Counted from the stretch's first letter, positions 49,824-58,941 are shown. The stretch is DNA of 64,000 nt from Amycolatopsis orientalis DSM 40040 = KCTC 9412 (GCF_000478275.1 NZ_ASJB01000071.1:1-64000), one strand, 5' to 3'. Notes: generated by a model from the letters alone, not told the origin. Program-made: numbers and translations.

Positions 49824-52226
49824 TTACGCCGCCTGGGCGACCGGGGTGGACGCCGGGGTCAGCGCGAGGTCCAGCACGTCGCGGACGTTCGCCACGGCGT
49901 GGACGTCCAGCTGTGCCAGCACTTCGGCCGGGACGTCGTCGAGATCCGGCTCGTTGCGCTGCGGGATGATCACCGTCTTCATCCCGGCCCGGTGCGCGGC
50001 CAGCAGCTTCTGCTTGACCCCGCCGATCGGCAGCACGCGCCCGGTCAGCGACACCTCACCGGTCATCGCGACGTCCGACTTCACGACCCGACCCGAAAGC
50101 AGCGACGCCAACGCGGTCGTCATCGTGATCCCCGCGCTCGGCCCGTCCTTGGGCACCGCGCCCGCCGGGACGTGGACGTGGATGCCGCGTTCCTTCAGGT
50201 CACCGACCGGCAGTTCCAGTTCGGCGCCGTGCGAACGCAGGTACGACAGCGCGATCTGCACCGACTCCTTCATCACCTCGCCCAGCTGGCCGGTCAGCTG
50301 CAGTCCGGTCGCGCCGGACTCCGGATCCGCCAGCGACGCCTCGATGTAGAGGACGTCACCACCGGCGCCGGTCACCGCCAGCCCGGTCGCCACCCCCGGG
50401 GTCGACGTGCGCTGGGTCGACGCGGGCAGCGACGACTCCGGCAGGTGCCTCGGGCGGCCGAGGTAGGTTTCGAGCCCGTCGGCGTCGATGGTCAGCGGCA
50501 GCTCGACTTCGTCCAGCGCGACCTTGGTCGCCACCTTCCGCAGCACCTTCGCGATGGTCCGGTTCGCGTTGCGCACCCCGGCTTCCCGCGTGTACTCGGC
50601 GGCGATGCGGCTGAACGCGCCGTCGGTCAGCACGACATCGTCCTTGCCGAGCCCGGCGCGGTCCAGCTCGCGGGGGAGCAGGTGGTCGCGGGCGATGGTG
50701 ACCTTCTCGTGCTCGGTGTAGCCGTCGAGGGTGACCAGCTCCATCCGGTCCAGCAGCGGGCCGGGGATGGTTTCGAGCGCGTTCGCCGTCGCGAGGAACA
50801 CGACGTCGGACAGGTCGAGTTCGACCTCCAGGTAGTGGTCGCGGAACGTGTGGTTCTGCTCCGGGTCCAGCACCTCCAGCAGCGCGGCCGTCGGGTCGCC
50901 GCGGTAGTCGGCGCCGACCTTGTCGATCTCGTCGAGCAGCACGACCGGGTTCATCGAGCCCGCTTCCTTGATGGCGCGGACGATCCGGCCGGGCAGCGCG
51001 CCGACGTAGGTGCGGCGGTGCCCGCGGATCTCGGCCTCGTCCCGGATGCCGCCGAGCGCGACGCGGACGAACTTGCGGCCCATCGCCTTCGCCACGGACT
51101 CGCCGAGCGAGGTCTTGCCGACCCCGGGAGGACCGGCGAGCGCGAGCACCGCACCCGAACGGCGGCCGCCGACCGGGCCGAGACCGGACTCCGCGCGGCG
51201 CTTGCGCACGGCCAGGTACTCGATGATGCGTTCCTTCACGTCGTCGAGACCGGCGTGGTCGGCGTCGAGGATTTCCCGCGCGGCGGCGATGTCGTGGACG
51301 TCGGTGGTGCGCTCGTTCCACGGCAGTTCGAGGACGGTGTCCAGCCAGGTGCGGATCCAGCCGCCCTCGGGGGACTGGTCCGACGTCCGCTCCAGTTTGT
51401 CCACTTCGGACAGTGCCGCCTTCTTGACGGCATCCGGCAGTTCGGCGGCCTCGACCCTGGCGCGGTAGTCGTCGTCGTTGGCGGTGCCGTCGAGTTCGCC
51501 CAGCTCCTTGCGGATCGCTTCGAGCTGGCGGCGCAGCAGGAACTCCTTCTGCTGCTTCTCCATACCCTCCTGGACGTCCTTGCGGATGGTGTCGGTGACC
51601 TCGAGTTCGGCCAGCTGCTCGCGGCTCCATTCGAGCGCCTTTTCGAGCCTGGTCGAAACATCGAGCGTGGAGAGCAGTTCGAGCTTCTGCTCGGTGTTCA
51701 GGTACGACGAGTTGCCCGCGAGGTCGGCGAGCGCGGACGGATCCTCGACCTCCTGGACGGCGTCGATCATCTGCCAGCCGCCGCGCTGCTGGAGGATCGC
51801 GATGACGACGCTCTTGTACTCGGAAGCGAGCTTCGCGGAGTTGTCGTCGGTGGTCTCGGCGGCGACCTCGGCGTGGACCCAGCGCGCGGCGCCGGGGCCG
51901 TCGGCGATGCGGCCGACCGCGGCGCGGCGGGTGCCGCGCAGCAGCACGGCGGTCTTGCCGCCGGGGACGCGGCCGATGCGCTCGACGGTCGCGATGGTGC
52001 CGAGTTCGGCGTACTCGCCGTGGACGCGGGGGACGATCAGCACCTCGGCCTTGGCCGTGGCGCTGGAGCGGATCCCCGGGAAGGAAGCCTGGGCAGGCGT
52101 GTTGGCCTGGGCGGACTCCACCGCGGCCCGCGTCTCCGTGTCGGCGAGGTCGAGCGGGACGATCATGCCCGGCAGCACGACGTCGTCATCGAGCGGGAGG
52201 ACGGGCAGGAGGCGGTTGTCGGTCAT
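49824..52226 (-). CDS. lon: ATP-dependent protease Lon
   Basis: 800 residues, the usual LonA length. N-terminal substrate-recognition domain to ~200, coiled coil to ~290, AAA+ domain with Walker A GPPGVGKTS near residue 366 and LLDEIDKVG, then the protease domain with catalytic Ser in KDGPSAGITM near 690 and Lys in GGVKQKLLAA near 735. Degrades misfolded and regulatory proteins. ATG 52226 with GAGGAG upstream; a HAIR-like site at 52245-52265 suggests HspR control. Confidence 0.93.
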   Translation of the reverse strand: MTDNRLLPVLPLDDDVVLPGMIVPLDLADTETRAAVESAQANTPAQASFPGIRSSATAKAEVLIVPRVHGEYAELGTIATVERIGRVPGGKTAVLLRGTRRAAVGRIADGPGAARWVHAEVAAETTDDNSAKLASEYKSVVIAILQQRGGWQMIDAVQEVEDPSALADLAGNSSYLNTEQKLELLSTLDVSTRLEKALEWSREQLAELEVTDTIRKDVQEGMEKQQKEFLLRRQLEAIRKELGELDGTANDDDYRARVEAAELPDAVKKAALSEVDKLERTSDQSPEGGWIRTWLDTVLELPWNERTTDVHDIAAAREILDADHAGLDDVKERIIEYLAVRKRRAESGLGPVGGRRSGAVLALAGPPGVGKTSLGESVAKAMGRKFVRVALGGIRDEAEIRGHRRTYVGALPGRIVRAIKEAGSMNPVVLLDEIDKVGADYRGDPTAALLEVLDPEQNHTFRDHYLEVELDLSDVVFLATANALETIPGPLLDRMELVTLDGYTEHEKVTIARDHLLPRELDRAGLGKDDVVLTDGAFSRIAAEYTREAGVRNANRTIAKVLRKVATKVALDEVELPLTIDADGLETYLGRPRHLPESSLPASTQRTSTPGVATGLAVTGAGGDVLYIEASLADPESGATGLQLTGQLGEVMKESVQIALSYLRSHGAELELPVGDLKERGIHVHVPAGAVPKDGPSAGITMTTALASLLSGRVVKSDVAMTGEVSLTGRVLPIGGVKQKLLAAHRAGMKTVIIPQRNEPDLDDVPAEVLAQLDVHAVANVRDVLDLALTPASTPVAQAA

Positions 52227-52244
52227 CTGTGCACTCCTCGGTTA

Positions 52245-52265
52245 GTTGAGTCTGCCTAGCTCAAC
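52245..52265 (-). promoter_or_regulatory. HAIR-like operator (HspR site) of lon
   Basis: GTTGAGT-N7-GCTCAAC lies 19 bases upstream of the lon ATG. It matches the HAIR consensus CTTGAGT-N7-ACTCAAG in spacing and in 11 of 14 arm bases, and is a perfect 7-bp inverted repeat in its own right. lon is a known member of the HspR/HAIR regulon in Streptomyces. Confidence 0.65.
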
Positions 52266-52320
52266 TCTCCGGTCGACCCGTTTGTTTCCTTTCCGCGTTC
52301 GCCGTCAGCGATCACTCACC

Positions 52321-52373
52321 CCTCCGACGTCTGCGCCCCAACGCGGCGCAGTTAGCCCGCGAAAGGCGACGCG
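52321..52373. repeat. 53-bp direct repeat, copy 1
   Basis: Repeated at 52513-52565 with one base difference. Contains GCAGTTAGCCCGCGAAAGGC, a variant of the palindromic repeat family found at 37 kb. Lies in the 359-bp gap between lon and the methyltransferase, which otherwise shows nothing coding. Confidence 0.75.
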
Positions 52374-52414
52374 ACGGGGGCAGAGATCGGAGGGCTGCGG
52401 AGTCGCCGAGCGCG

Positions 52415-52480
52415 CCCGCAGGTGCCCCCGGACACGGAGCACCCCGACCCGCAGGTGCCCTTGGGCACAGAGCACCCCGA
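52415..52480. repeat. Two tandem 33-bp units
   Basis: 52415-52447 and 52448-52480 are successive 33-base units (CCCGCAGGTGCCC at the start of each) differing at four positions. They lie between the two 53-bp direct repeats. Confidence 0.6.
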
Positions 52481-52512
52481 AGAGGGCTCCAGGGGCCGCC
52501 AGGTGCCCCGCT

Positions 52513-52565
52513 CCTCCGACGTCTGCGTCCCAACGCGGCGCAGTTAGCCCGCGAAAGGCGACGCG
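52513..52565. repeat. 53-bp direct repeat, copy 2
   Basis: Matches 52321-52373 except for one C to T change. It ends 20 bases before the methyltransferase stop codon. Confidence 0.75.
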
Positions 52566-52585
52566 GGCGCGGCAGAGGTAGGACG

Positions 52586-53437
52586 TCAGGGGTGGGTGGC
52601 GACACCGCACCAGGCGAACGGGCGGGCACCTTCCTCGTCCCGCCGGAGTTCGCGGACGGGCCGCCAGTCGGGCAGGTGCACGATGCCGGGCTCCAGCAGC
52701 GGCCAGTCCCCGAAGAGGGGCTCGATCTCTTCGCGGTCCCGCATCCACACGGGGTTGCTCGTCTTCCGGTACTGCTCGACCATCCACCGGAGCCCGTCGG
52801 CGTCCTCGCCGGTCTGGCCGCCGAAGCTCATATGCGACAGCCCCAGCCAGCTCCCCGGCGCCAGCGCGTTCCGATAGGTCGCGACCAGCGCGGGCGGATC
52901 GTCGTGCGGCCCGGCGAAATGCAGCACCGCCATCAGCATCAGGCACACCGGCTGGTCGAAATCGATCAGCCGCCGCGTCTCCGGATGCCCCAGGACGTCC
53001 TTCGGCCGCCGCATGTCCGCCTGGATGATCCCGGCCCAGTCGGTCGCCTCGTGCCGTTCGAGGATCAGTTCCGCGTGCGCCACCGCCACCGGCTCGTAGT
53101 CGACGTACACGACCTTCGCCGTATCGCCCGGTTCCAGTTCCTCCTGGACGATCTCGTGCACGTTCCCGGCGGTCGGGACGCCGGAGCCCAGATCGATGAA
53201 CTGCCGGATCCCCGCCGCCAGCGCCGCGCGCACGACGCGGTTCATGAACTCACGGTTGTGCCGCGCCCCCGGTTTGACCCATCGCCACTGTCGTTCCAGC
53301 TTGCGGGCGAACTCGCGGTCGACCGCCCAGTTGTGGGTCCCGCCGAGATACCAGTCGTAGATCCTCGCCGCGGACGGCTTTTCGGTGTCGACCCCGGTCG
53401 GCGCCACCGGTGCCGTGTCATCGTCGCTGGTCACCAT
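52586..53437 (-). CDS. SAV2177-family SAM-dependent methyltransferase
   Basis: 283 residues of the actinomycete-specific SAV2177/DUF574 family. It opens with SAARIYDWYLGGTHNWAVD (family hallmark), has SAM motif FIDLGSGVPTAGNVHE near residue 80, and ends at a typical RPFAWCGVA. Many copies occur per genome and their substrates are unknown. ATG start. The 3' side is a repeat-rich gap. Confidence 0.85.
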   Translation of the reverse strand: MVTSDDDTAPVAPTGVDTEKPSAARIYDWYLGGTHNWAVDREFARKLERQWRWVKPGARHNREFMNRVVRAALAAGIRQFIDLGSGVPTAGNVHEIVQEELEPGDTAKVVYVDYEPVAVAHAELILERHEATDWAGIIQADMRRPKDVLGHPETRRLIDFDQPVCLMLMAVLHFAGPHDDPPALVATYRNALAPGSWLGLSHMSFGGQTGEDADGLRWMVEQYRKTSNPVWMRDREEIEPLFGDWPLLEPGIVHLPDWRPVRELRRDEEGARPFAWCGVATHP

Positions 53438-53473
53438 GAACCCCCTGATCTTCGAAAGATCAGCGTATCGGGA

Positions 53474-54412
53474 TCAGTACACCGCCGGCCGTCGCTGCCA
53501 GTAGGTCCAGAGCGGCCGGTAACCCTGCGCGTACCAGAACGGCGTCGAGCGCGGATTGGCCAGCGCGTGGTGCAGCAGCACGGCTTCCGTCCCGCATTCG
53601 TCGAAGACCTGGTGCGCGTGCGCGGCGAGCGCGGACCCCACTCCGCTCGAGCGCGCCTGCTCGGCCACCGCCAGCGACGACAGATAGCCGACCCGGTCGG
53701 CCGCGACCCGGTCGCCGATCCACGAGGTCTCGTCGGGGAACTGCACCCGGACCATCCCGAGCGGACGCCCGTACAGCTCCGCGATCCACAACGTCGGGTT
53801 TTCCCGGCCCAGCTGTTTCGACAGATCCGCGGTGATCGCTTCCTTCGCGCCTTCGCGCAAAGTGACAGATCCGAACTGCGCGTCATATCGCTGCAATTCC
53901 AGCTCGAGCCCGACGGCGGTTTCGAGATCATCCGCTTCGGCCGGCCGGATGTGCACTCCGGGCGTCGCGGGCGGCCCCGTCACGGCCAGCCGGTCGGCCG
54001 GGCGGACCGCGATCACCAGCACCGGCGCGAATCCGCGGCGCAGCAATTCGGCCGAGCCCGGCGAATCGCGGCTGGGCCGCACCACGGTCGCCGCCGTCTC
54101 GACATCCCCAGGTGGGGCGACCGCCTTCAGATGTTCATCCCATCGGGTGAGTAATGCGTCGAGGGCCGCTTCCGGGCGAGGTCCGGTGAGCCGGGCCTCG
54201 AGGCGATGTTCGACGAGGGCCCGCCACGGAGAGTCAACAGAATCGGGGCCCGCTTCGGTGCGTACCGACAATCCGGCGGCGGCCGAGTCGCCGGCTGTAG
54301 CGGAGAGTGACACGGCACCCTCGACAGGCTCCAGTGCAGGCATTTCCGGGAGCAGAGCGTCCACAGTGGCGAGCCGCTCGGCGTGCCCGGCAGCGATCGC
54401 GTGGCTATTCAT
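53474..54412 (-). CDS. GNAT acetyltransferase with unassigned N-terminus
   Basis: 312 residues from ATG 54412 (Shine-Dalgarno weak; longer in-frame starts exist up to 54523). The C-terminal 150 residues are a GNAT domain (SLAVAEQARSSGVGSALAAHA, PRSTPFWYAQGYRP). The first ~150 residues show no family and may be a degenerate second GNAT fold. It is divergent from the GGDEF/EAL gene. Substrate unknown. Confidence 0.75.
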   Translation of the reverse strand: MNSHAIAAGHAERLATVDALLPEMPALEPVEGAVSLSATAGDSAAAGLSVRTEAGPDSVDSPWRALVEHRLEARLTGPRPEAALDALLTRWDEHLKAVAPPGDVETAATVVRPSRDSPGSAELLRRGFAPVLVIAVRPADRLAVTGPPATPGVHIRPAEADDLETAVGLELELQRYDAQFGSVTLREGAKEAITADLSKQLGRENPTLWIAELYGRPLGMVRVQFPDETSWIGDRVAADRVGYLSSLAVAEQARSSGVGSALAAHAHQVFDECGTEAVLLHHALANPRSTPFWYAQGYRPLWTYWQRRPAVY

Positions 54413-54692
54413 AGGGCTATTCAAGCCCCTACTGACGGGTCCGCGGGGAACTTCACGAGATTGGCCGCGCCGTGGCGCCAGGTGACTTCCGGTAGTCGGA
54501 AGGAACGCGAATAACGCTCCCATTTCACCCCTTGGTCCACGCAGGTCAGCGCGACGCGCCCATTGTTAACCCTGGGGTGATCTCATACTGTCTCGAATGG
54601 GACTTGGGTACGCCCTCCGGGGTACTGTATTGCCCTCGTCCCCGAGGTCGCGGTAGGACAAGACCGGTTGGGCAGCCGGGAAGGAAGGTCGG

Positions 54693-57308
54693 ATGCCGGA
54701 CACGAACGGCAGGCCCGGGAGCGCCGCACAGGCGGCACCGGGCAAGGGAGGGGCCGTTACGGAGGCTCGTACCGACGAGCGACGATTCCGCGTCTACACC
54801 TTCGCAGTACTCACCATGGGCATCGCCGCCGCGGCCGCGGTCAGCCTCTGGCTGGACTTCGAGGCCTCCGACGATCTGCTGTGGATCGGGCCGATCCTCG
54901 CGCTCGCCTTCCTGCTCGCCGAACAACTCGGGATCAACGTCGACGTCCGCAGCGGTATCTCGTGGACGATCTCGTTCACCGAGATCCCGCTGGTCATCGG
55001 TTTCTTCGTCGCCCCCTTCGAAGTCGTCCTCGCCGCGCATCTCGCCGCGGGCATCGGAACCTTGCTGGCCCGCAAGGTCGCGGGCCGCGTCCTCTACAAC
55101 GCCGGCGCCTTCCTCCTGGAGATCACCGGCGCGTTCGCCGTGGCAGGACTGGTGAAACAGGCCTCCGGCGCGCACAGCATGACGTGGATCGCCGCGCTGG
55201 CAGGCACTTTGACCGCGCCGCTGGTCAGCACACTGCTCGCGCTCGCCGCCGTCCGCGTACTGCGCCGCCGCATGCGCGTCAGCACCGCGATCCGGCTGAC
55301 CGGCCGCATCCTCGTCGTCGGCTTCGTCAACGCTTCGGTCGGTCTTTCCGGCTATTTGGTCATTTCCGGTACCCCGAAGGCCTGGCCGCTCGTGCTGGCC
55401 GTCTTCCTCGGACTCACCGCGTTGTACTGGGCGTACTCCGACCTGCTCCGTGAACAGCGCGACATGGAAGCGCTATCCGATGTGAGCCTGATGGTCGCGC
55501 GCTCCGGTCAGCAGGCCGCCGCGCGGCCCGCCGGGCGGACCGACGAACTCGTCGGCGGGGTGGACGTCCGCGAGTGGGCCACCATCGCCGAACGCATCAA
55601 GGACCAGTTGGCGGCCGGCCGCGTCGTGCTCAGACTGCGGCTGGAACCCAAGGACACCATGCGCATGGTCGTCGCGGGCGACGAACTCCCGCCCGTGGAC
55701 CCGGCAGCCGACGACCCGCTGCTGCGCCTGCCCGGCGCGCACGTCCGGCATTTCCGGATCACCGAAGCCAATCCCGACGTCCGTTCCGCGTTGCTCGACC
55801 GGGGTGCGCAAGAGGCGCTGGTCGTTCCCCTGCGCAGTGCCAACCAGCTGCTCGGCGTCGTCGAAGCGCACGACAGGCTGTCCCGCTGGCGTGGTTTCGG
55901 CAAGTACGACGTCCAGCTCCTGGGCACGATGGCCAGCCACCTCGCGACGTCGCTGGACAACCGGCGCCTGCTCGCGACCCTGCGCCACGACGCCTATCAC
56001 GATCCGCTGACCGGTCTGCTCAACCGGCCGGGCTTCCGCCAGGTCGCCAAGGAACCGTTGCGGGAACAGGTCGACGCCGTCGTACTCCGGGTCGATCTGG
56101 ACGTCTTCTCCACCGTCAGCGACGCGCTCGGCTATGTGTGGGCCGATCGGATGGTCATCGCGGCGGGCCGCCGCATCCGCGACGCGCTCGGACCCGACGT
56201 CCCGCTCGCCAGGCTCGAAGGCGCGTCCTTCGCGGCGCTCCTCGTCGGCTGCGCGCCGGAACGCGCTCAGGCCGCCGCGGAACTGCTCCGCGCGGAACTC
56301 GTCGCCCCGTATCCGGTGGACCGGCTTTCCGTCGAGGCCAACGCGATGATCGGCTACGCGACGTCCTCCGCGGACGACGACGACCAGGTCGACGTCGACG
56401 GCCTCCTGCAGCGCGCCGACGTCGCCGTCCGCGCGACCAAGGGCGGCGAAGAGGTCCGCGGCTACATGGCCAGCATGGGCCAGATCTTCATGCGCCGGTT
56501 CCAGATGGTCACCCAGTTCCGGCAGTCGCTCGAAGAAGGCCAGCTGAGCGTCCATTACCAGCCCAAGATCACCCTGCCGAACCGGCAGATCCAGGGCGTC
56601 GAGGCGCTGGTGCGCTGGGTGCATCCGGAGTTCGGCAGGCTCGGCCCGGACGAGTTCGTCCCGGCCATCGAAGCCGCTGGCCTCATCGGCGTCCTCACGT
56701 CCTTCGTGCTCGAAGAGTCGTTGAAGCGCGTGCGGAAGTGGCTCGACGAAGGCCTGCGCATCTCCGCCGCGGTGAACCTGTCGGTGCGGAACCTGGCCGA
56801 CGAGGACTTCCCGACGAAGGTCGCGCGCGAACTGGACCGCTTCGGCATCCCGCCCGAGCTGCTCACCTTCGAGCTGACCGAATCCGGCGTGATGTCCGAC
56901 CCGCAGAAGGCGCTGCCGATCCTGCGGGAACTGCACTCGCTGGGCATCGTCCTGGCCGTCGACGACTTCGGCACCGGCTACTCGTCGCTGGCCTACCTGC
57001 GGCAGCTGCCGGTCGATCAGGTCAAGATCGACAAGAGTTTCGTCCTCGGCATGGGCACCGACCTCGGCGACCTCGCCGTCGTGCGCTCCATCGTCGAACT
57101 GGGCCACTCGCTCGGCCTCACGGTCGTCGCCGAGGGTGTCGAGGAGGACGTCGCGCGGGATCAGCTCGAGGCGATGGGATGTGACGTGGCTCAGGGCTAC
57201 CTCATCTCGCGGCCGCTGCCCGAGGACCGTCTGGAGGCGTGGCTGCAGGCGCGCACGGCGCGTTCGCCGGGGCGACACTCCGAGACCGTCTTGACCCTGC
57301 TGACCTGA
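54693..57308 (+). CDS. Membrane GGDEF/EAL protein with degenerate GGDEF
   Basis: 871 residues: about six membrane segments (30-260), a GAF-like region (~280-420), a GGDEF domain (~425-590) and an EAL domain (~615-855). At the GGDEF signature the sequence is ARLEGASFAALL near 508, so cyclase activity is probably lost. The EAL domain looks active: VEALVRW near 636, ELTESGVM, VDDFGTGYSSLAYL, KIDKSFV and VVAEGVEE. It should break down cyclic di-GMP at the membrane. ATG 54693 has a GGAAGGAAGG site. Confidence 0.88.
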   Translation: MPDTNGRPGSAAQAAPGKGGAVTEARTDERRFRVYTFAVLTMGIAAAAAVSLWLDFEASDDLLWIGPILALAFLLAEQLGINVDVRSGISWTISFTEIPLVIGFFVAPFEVVLAAHLAAGIGTLLARKVAGRVLYNAGAFLLEITGAFAVAGLVKQASGAHSMTWIAALAGTLTAPLVSTLLALAAVRVLRRRMRVSTAIRLTGRILVVGFVNASVGLSGYLVISGTPKAWPLVLAVFLGLTALYWAYSDLLREQRDMEALSDVSLMVARSGQQAAARPAGRTDELVGGVDVREWATIAERIKDQLAAGRVVLRLRLEPKDTMRMVVAGDELPPVDPAADDPLLRLPGAHVRHFRITEANPDVRSALLDRGAQEALVVPLRSANQLLGVVEAHDRLSRWRGFGKYDVQLLGTMASHLATSLDNRRLLATLRHDAYHDPLTGLLNRPGFRQVAKEPLREQVDAVVLRVDLDVFSTVSDALGYVWADRMVIAAGRRIRDALGPDVPLARLEGASFAALLVGCAPERAQAAAELLRAELVAPYPVDRLSVEANAMIGYATSSADDDDQVDVDGLLQRADVAVRATKGGEEVRGYMASMGQIFMRRFQMVTQFRQSLEEGQLSVHYQPKITLPNRQIQGVEALVRWVHPEFGRLGPDEFVPAIEAAGLIGVLTSFVLEESLKRVRKWLDEGLRISAAVNLSVRNLADEDFPTKVARELDRFGIPPELLTFELTESGVMSDPQKALPILRELHSLGIVLAVDDFGTGYSSLAYLRQLPVDQVKIDKSFVLGMGTDLGDLAVVRSIVELGHSLGLTVVAEGVEEDVARDQLEAMGCDVAQGYLISRPLPEDRLEAWLQARTARSPGRHSETVLTLLT

Positions 57309-57387
57309 GGTTTTGCGGTAAGAGGACCCCCCTGAATCCGGGGTCGTCCGGCGTTGGTAATCTTTCCAAGTCCTCGCGAGAGGCAAG

Positions 57388-57460
57388 GCCCCTTTAGCTC
57401 AGTCGGCAGAGCGTCTCCATGGTAAGGAGAAGGTCTACGGTTCGATTCCGTAAAGGGGCT
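57388..57460 (+). tRNA. tRNA-Thr (anticodon GGT)
   Basis: 73 bases; acceptor GCCCCTT pairs with AAGGGGC, and D, anticodon and T arms close. The loop ATGGTAA between TCTCC and GGAGA gives GGT. CCA not encoded. First gene of the conserved tRNA/rpmG block. Confidence 0.95.
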
Positions 57461-57509
57461 CGCGACCTCAGCCGCGTCACGCAAGCGTGTCGCGGCCAGG
57501 AGCATGTAA

Positions 57510-57582
57510 GGCGGTGTAGCTCAGCTGGCAGAGCAAGCGGCTCATAATCGCTGTGTCGCCGGTTCAAGTCCGGCCACCGCTA
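57510..57582 (+). tRNA. tRNA-Met (anticodon CAT)
   Basis: 73 bases; acceptor GGCGGTG pairs with CACCGCT (one G-T), loop CTCATAA gives CAT, and T arm CCGG-TTCAAGT-CCGG is intact. The first pair and D arm are those of an elongator tRNA. CCA not encoded. Confidence 0.93.
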
Positions 57583-57627
57583 CGCGGTAATCCTGGGTAT
57601 CCCAGGCCTAGTAGAGAAGGAAATGCT

Positions 57628-57792
57628 GTGGCTGCCACTGACGTGCGACCGAAGATCACGCTCGCGTGTGAGGAGTGCAAGCACCGCAACTACATCACCA
57701 AGAAGAACCGGCGCAACAACCCGGATCGCCTGGAGATGAAGAAGTTCTGCCCGAACTGCGGTACGCACCGGACTCACAAAGAGACCCGCTGA
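57628..57792 (+). CDS. rpmG: Ribosomal protein L33
   Basis: 54 residues with two CxxC pairs (CEEC, CPNC), the zinc-binding form of L33, and KPKITLACEECK-like N-terminus (RPKITLACEECK). GTG 57628 has AGAAGGA upstream. Position after tRNA-Thr and tRNA-Met matches the mycobacterial rpmG2. Actinomycetes often have a second zinc-free L33 for zinc limitation; this copy is the zinc form. Confidence 0.95.
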   Translation: MAATDVRPKITLACEECKHRNYITKKNRRNNPDRLEMKKFCPNCGTHRTHKETR

Positions 57793-57817
57793 GCGTCTGG
57801 CGGTTCTACAAGTCTCA

Positions 57818-57854
57818 CCCGAAGCCGTCCTGGTCACACCAGGGCGGCTTCGGG
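57818..57854 (+). terminator. 16-bp hairpin after rpmG
   Basis: 57818-57833 pairs with 57839-57854 with one mismatch (G-U in RNA) around a 5-base loop. It separates rpmG from hadA. Confidence 0.7.
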
Positions 57855-57881
57855 CATTTCCGGGTTCTGTAGCCTGCTCGG

Positions 57882-58331
57882 GTGGCCTTGGACCAGTCGT
57901 TCACCGGGCGGGTGTACCCGCCGACCAGTACCTATGAAGTGAGTCGCGAGAAGATCCGGGAGTTCGCCGACGCGCTCGGCGACACGAACCCGCTCTACCG
58001 CGACACCGAAGCGGCGAAGGCGGCCGGATACCCCGACGTCATCGCGCCGCCGACGTTCCTCACGATCATCAACCTCGCCTCGATCAACGCGATCGTCACC
58101 GACCCCGAGCTGGGTCTCGACTATTCGCGGATGGTCCACGGCGACCAGCGGTTCACCTACGTGCGGCCGGTGCACGCGGGCGACGTCCTGTCGCTCACCA
58201 CGCATATCGACAACATCATGGCCCGCGCCGGGAACGACTTCATCAACCTGCGCGCCGAGATCGCCGGCGCCGACGGTGGCCCGATCGCCACCACGCACGC
58301 GCAGCTCGTGGTCCGAGGGGAGGGCGCGTGA
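57882..58331 (+). CDS. hadA: HadA-like MaoC dehydratase subunit
   Basis: 149 residues of the FAS1-like/MaoC N-terminal dehydratase family (YEVSREKIREFADALGD, RFTYVRPVHAGDVLS). In mycobacteria HadA binds the acyl substrate and pairs with HadB in FAS-II. GTG 57882. It overlaps hadB by 4 bases (GTGA), so both are translated together. No hadC follows, as expected in an organism without long mycolates. Confidence 0.87.
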   Translation: MALDQSFTGRVYPPTSTYEVSREKIREFADALGDTNPLYRDTEAAKAAGYPDVIAPPTFLTIINLASINAIVTDPELGLDYSRMVHGDQRFTYVRPVHAGDVLSLTTHIDNIMARAGNDFINLRAEIAGADGGPIATTHAQLVVRGEGA

Positions 58332-58732
58332 GCACGTTCACCGCCGGAGAAGAACTGGCGCCGCTGACCGTTGACGTCACCAGGGACCAGCTGGTGCGGT
58401 ACGCCGGTGCCTCGCTGGACTTCAACCCCATCCACTGGAACGAGGCCTTCGCCAAGGAGGTCGGCCTGCCGGACGTCATCGCGCACGGCATGCTGACCAT
58501 GGCGCTCGGCGCGCGGCTCGTCACCGACTGGCTCGGCGACCCCGGCCGCCTCGTCGACTACTTCGCGCGCTTCACGCGCCCCGTGGTCGTGCCGAACGAC
58601 GGTGCGGCGACGATCGAGTTCACCGGGAAGGTCGCCGTGGTCAACGACGACGGCACCGCGCGGATCGACATCACCGCCAAGTTCGACGGCAAGGCGGTAC
58701 TGGGGAAGGCTCAAGCGGTCGTCCGGGCCTGA
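58328..58732 (+). CDS. hadB: HadB-like MaoC hydratase subunit
   Basis: 134 residues with the hydratase motif in DFNPIHWNEAFAKEVGLPDV and IAHGMLTMALGA, which supplies the catalytic Asp-His pair of R-hydratases. It should be the catalytic subunit of a HadAB 3-hydroxyacyl-ACP dehydratase. GTG start. Followed by a long hairpin. Confidence 0.88.
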   Translation: MSTFTAGEELAPLTVDVTRDQLVRYAGASLDFNPIHWNEAFAKEVGLPDVIAHGMLTMALGARLVTDWLGDPGRLVDYFARFTRPVVVPNDGAATIEFTGKVAVVNDDGTARIDITAKFDGKAVLGKAQAVVRA

Positions 58733-58741
58733 CCAAAACGA

Positions 58742-58807
58742 CAGCAAGGGACCTTTGCTATCGCTCGCTTAGCATGCCTAAGTAAGCGACAGCAAAGGTC
58801 CCTTGCT
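58742..58807 (+). terminator. Long interrupted hairpin after hadB
   Basis: 58742-58758 is the exact complement of 58791-58807, and the inner arms pair with two mismatches around the tip CATG. It lies 10 bases past hadB. A weaker structure (58850-58920) follows before the SGNH gene stop. Confidence 0.7.
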
Positions 58808-58941
58808 CTCTTTCCACAGGTCAGCGAGCTATCAGCGGATCCGCAGCGGCTCGCGTAGAGACGCGAAGCGCCCTTCGCGAGCTTAAGAAAGGCTGCTTCG
58901 CGGACGAAGGAGCCTTCAGCCGCCCCGGCTGAGAAGAAGCG

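Noticed and set aside
49899..52259. 786-codon antisense frame across lon
   Set aside because: Lon has Walker A and the Ser/Lys dyad in the opposite strand; the antisense frame has biased composition only.
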